From CANMXU01 sp052030545 (GTDB taxonomy: Bacteria > Pseudomonadota > Gammaproteobacteria > Enterobacterales > Alteromonadaceae), in NCBI RefSeq assembly GCF_052030545.1, contig NZ_JBPDIH010000019.1:1-7644 (forward strand): 7,644 nucleotides of DNA, read 5' to 3'. Positions 6,603-7,644 of this stretch are shown piece by piece (position 1 is the stretch's first letter; each line of letters starts with the position of its first letter). Both the position numbers and the translations under genes were made by a program. The notes beneath the pieces were generated by a model. It made no database searches, was not told the DNA's origin, and worked only from the letters and a program-made list of their open reading frames with translations.

Positions 6603-7321
6603 TCATTCTTATCGATATTGGCAACACCCGTTGCAAATACATCACTGTAAATCATGGACAATTTAGTGAATTAAAAAGCATTAACAATAGCGAACTAACC
6701 ACTAAATGGTGCGACAATCACTGGCACGATGCAGATAAAATTATTGTCGCGAGCGTAAAAATAGGTGAGGCCGCAGAATTAATTAACCAGTGGTGCAGTG
6801 CCATCAATAAACCTTTTCAGCGGGTGATCACCGAAGCCGAAAAAAATGGCGTATCCATTGCCTACCAAAATCCGCAGCAATTAGGGGTTGATCGCTGGTT
6901 AGCGATTTTAGCCGTTGCTACATTATACACTCAGCAAAATATTATCGTTGTTGATGCCGGAACTGCAACTACCGTTGATTTAGTTAGTGCAAAAGGAAAG
7001 CATTTAGGTGGCTGGATATTGCCGGGAATAGAGATGATGGTTGATAGTTTAAAACTAAATACTGATCAGGTGAAAGTAAACCCGCAACACATTAATAACA
7101 TAGCACTTGGCTCAACGACATCCGATTGCGTCAATGGTGCTATTTGGGCTTCAACTCTGGGTATGATTGAACAAGCGTATATTTTTGCCCAGCAGCATAA
7201 TATTGATATCGATAATATTGTCGTTACTGGTGGTAACGGTGAAAAACTTAGCAAGTTAATGACACGACCTTCGCTAAATATTCCTACATTAGTTTTCACT
7301 GGTTTGGCGCAATATATCTAA
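6599..7321 (+). CDS. coaX: Type III pantothenate kinase CoaX
   Basis: CoaX phosphorylates pantothenate with ATP, the first step of coenzyme A synthesis, in the cytoplasm. Type III kinases belong to the ASKHA fold and are not feedback-inhibited by CoA, unlike type I CoaA. The 240 residues are a normal family length. Visible motifs are the phosphate-binding DIGNTRCK (6-13), GVDRW (96-100) with the catalytic Asp98, VVDAGTATTVD (117-127), GGWILPG (137-143) and VVTGGNGEKL (208-217). The ATG at 6599 overlaps the birA stop as ATGA, which indicates translational coupling. In E. coli the same position between birA and the tRNA cluster is held by the unrelated coaA, so this is an alternative enzyme in a conserved slot. 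It is the last protein gene before the tRNA cluster. Confidence 0.96.
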   Translation: MIILIDIGNTRCKYITVNHGQFSELKSINNSELTTKWCDNHWHDADKIIVASVKIGEAAELINQWCSAINKPFQRVITEAEKNGVSIAYQNPQQLGVDRWLAILAVATLYTQQNIIVVDAGTATTVDLVSAKGKHLGGWILPGIEMMVDSLKLNTDQVKVNPQHINNIALGSTTSDCVNGAIWASTLGMIEQAYIFAQQHNIDIDNIVVTGGNGEKLSKLMTRPSLNIPTLVFTGLAQYI

Positions 7322-7341
7322 TTCTTTTATAAAAACTTAAC

Positions 7342-7371
7342 TAACTCGTTTAAAAAAACGTCAAACGGTTA
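7342..7371 (+). terminator. Weak candidate terminator after coaX
   Basis: TAACTCGTTT (7342-7351) can pair with AAACGGTTA (7363-7371) as nine pairs with one bulged T and an 11-base loop. A run of eight or more T residues follows only after about ten bases (7382-7389). The stem is AT-rich and the spacing is poor, so this may be a weak stop for the murB-birA-coaX transcript or no terminator at all. Confidence 0.3.
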
Positions 7372-7399
7372 AAAACATCACTTTTTTTTATTATTTCTA

Positions 7400-7428
7400 T
7401 TGCAAGCGAGAAAACATTACACTAGAAT
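7400..7428 (+). promoter_or_regulatory. sigma70-type promoter of the tRNA cluster
   Basis: A -35 box TTGCAA (7400-7405) and a -10 box TAGAAT (7423-7428) are separated by 17 bases. Upstream is an AT-rich tract with T and A runs (7371-7399) like an UP element. The following TCGCTCC is a fairly GC-rich discriminator, as in growth-rate and ppGpp-controlled stable RNA promoters. The predicted start near 7435 lies about 13 bases before tRNA-Thr, giving a short 5' leader. Confidence 0.7.
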
Positions 7429-7447
7429 TCGCTCCACTTAATGTAGT

Positions 7448-7523
<76 letters not shown>

Positions 7524-7528
7524 TTAAT

Positions 7529-7556
7529 ACTTACTTAAACAAGAGTTTTTGTAAGT
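7529..7556 (+). other. Hairpin in the spacer between tRNA-Thr and tRNA-Tyr
   Basis: ACTTAC (7529-7534) pairs with GTAAGT (7551-7556), and inside it AAAC (7537-7540) pairs with GTTT (7545-7548) around an AAGA loop, with a two-by-two T internal loop between. It could mark the processing spacer of the tRNA precursor. It is too weak, and lacks a following T run, to be a terminator. Confidence 0.4.
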
Positions 7557-7568
7557 GAAAATAAATTT

Positions 7569-7644
7569 GGAGGGGTTCCCGAGTGGCCAAAGGGATCAGA
7601 CTGTAAATCTGACGGCTCCGCCTTCGGTGGTTCGAATCCACCTC
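7569..7644 (+). tRNA. tyrU: tRNA-Tyr, anticodon GUA, 3' end cut by the window
   Basis: The first 76 of about 85 bases are present. The start GGAGGGGTTCCCGAGTGGCC, the anticodon loop ACTGTAAAT with GTA at 7603-7605, a long variable arm and the T arm GGTGGTTCGAATCCACC identify a class II tRNA-Tyr close to E. coli tyrU. Most of the 3' acceptor strand and the CCA lie beyond the window. It follows tRNA-Thr by 45 bases and is surely in the same transcript; tRNA-Gly, tRNA-Thr and tuf are expected next. Confidence 0.96.

Overview
The window looks like a chromosomal segment of a low-GC marine gammaproteobacterium, probably an Alteromonadales member near Colwellia or Thalassotalea. That placement is an inference from AT-rich codon use, the 5S tail sequence and the gene order; it was not tested against a database. 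The backbone is the conserved gammaproteobacterial block seen in E. coli as rrn operon - murB - birA - pantothenate kinase - tRNA-Thr - tRNA-Tyr - (tRNA-Gly, tRNA-Thr, tufB). The window starts in the last bases of a 5S rRNA gene and ends inside tRNA-Tyr, so rrn genes should lie upstream, and tRNA-Gly, tRNA-Thr and tuf are expected downstream.

Region 1 (1-343) holds the 3' end of 5S rRNA with its terminator. After it comes a decayed second 5S copy carrying extra sequence, including a 59-base insert with inverted repeats, and a second nearly identical terminator. Region 2 (344-619) is AT-rich, has no gene, and presumably holds the promoter and leader of the next operon. No strong promoter consensus could be picked out in it.

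Region 3 (620-4495) is a compact three-gene operon for export of a surface polysaccharide. It encodes an outer-membrane beta-barrel, a short Wza-type OPX protein without the usual C-terminal outer-membrane-spanning part, and a Wzc-type inner-membrane co-polymerase fused to a tyrosine autokinase. Spacing is 7 bases and then a 4-base overlap. Together they could form a trans-envelope conduit: the kinase/co-polymerase in the inner membrane, the OPX protein in the periplasm, and the barrel as the outer-membrane exit. No glycosyltransferase, flippase or polymerase is present, so the polymer must be made by genes elsewhere. The trio sits between the rrn operon and murB, which are adjacent in E. coli, and is the main accessory feature of the window.

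Region 4 (4567-7321) is housekeeping. murB makes UDP-N-acetylmuramate for peptidoglycan, birA is the biotin ligase and biotin-operon repressor, and coaX is a type III pantothenate kinase occupying the slot held by the unrelated type I coaA in E. coli. birA and coaX overlap by 4 bases. Region 5 (7322-7644) holds a good sigma70-type promoter, a complete tRNA-Thr(UGU), a small spacer hairpin and the first 76 bases of tRNA-Tyr(GUA).

The best candidates for something beyond ordinary annotation are the OPX/barrel pairing inserted at an rrn boundary, the altered acidic residues in the kinase nucleotide-binding motifs, the 12-bp perfect inverted repeat inside the OPX gene, and the rearranged duplicate 5S region.
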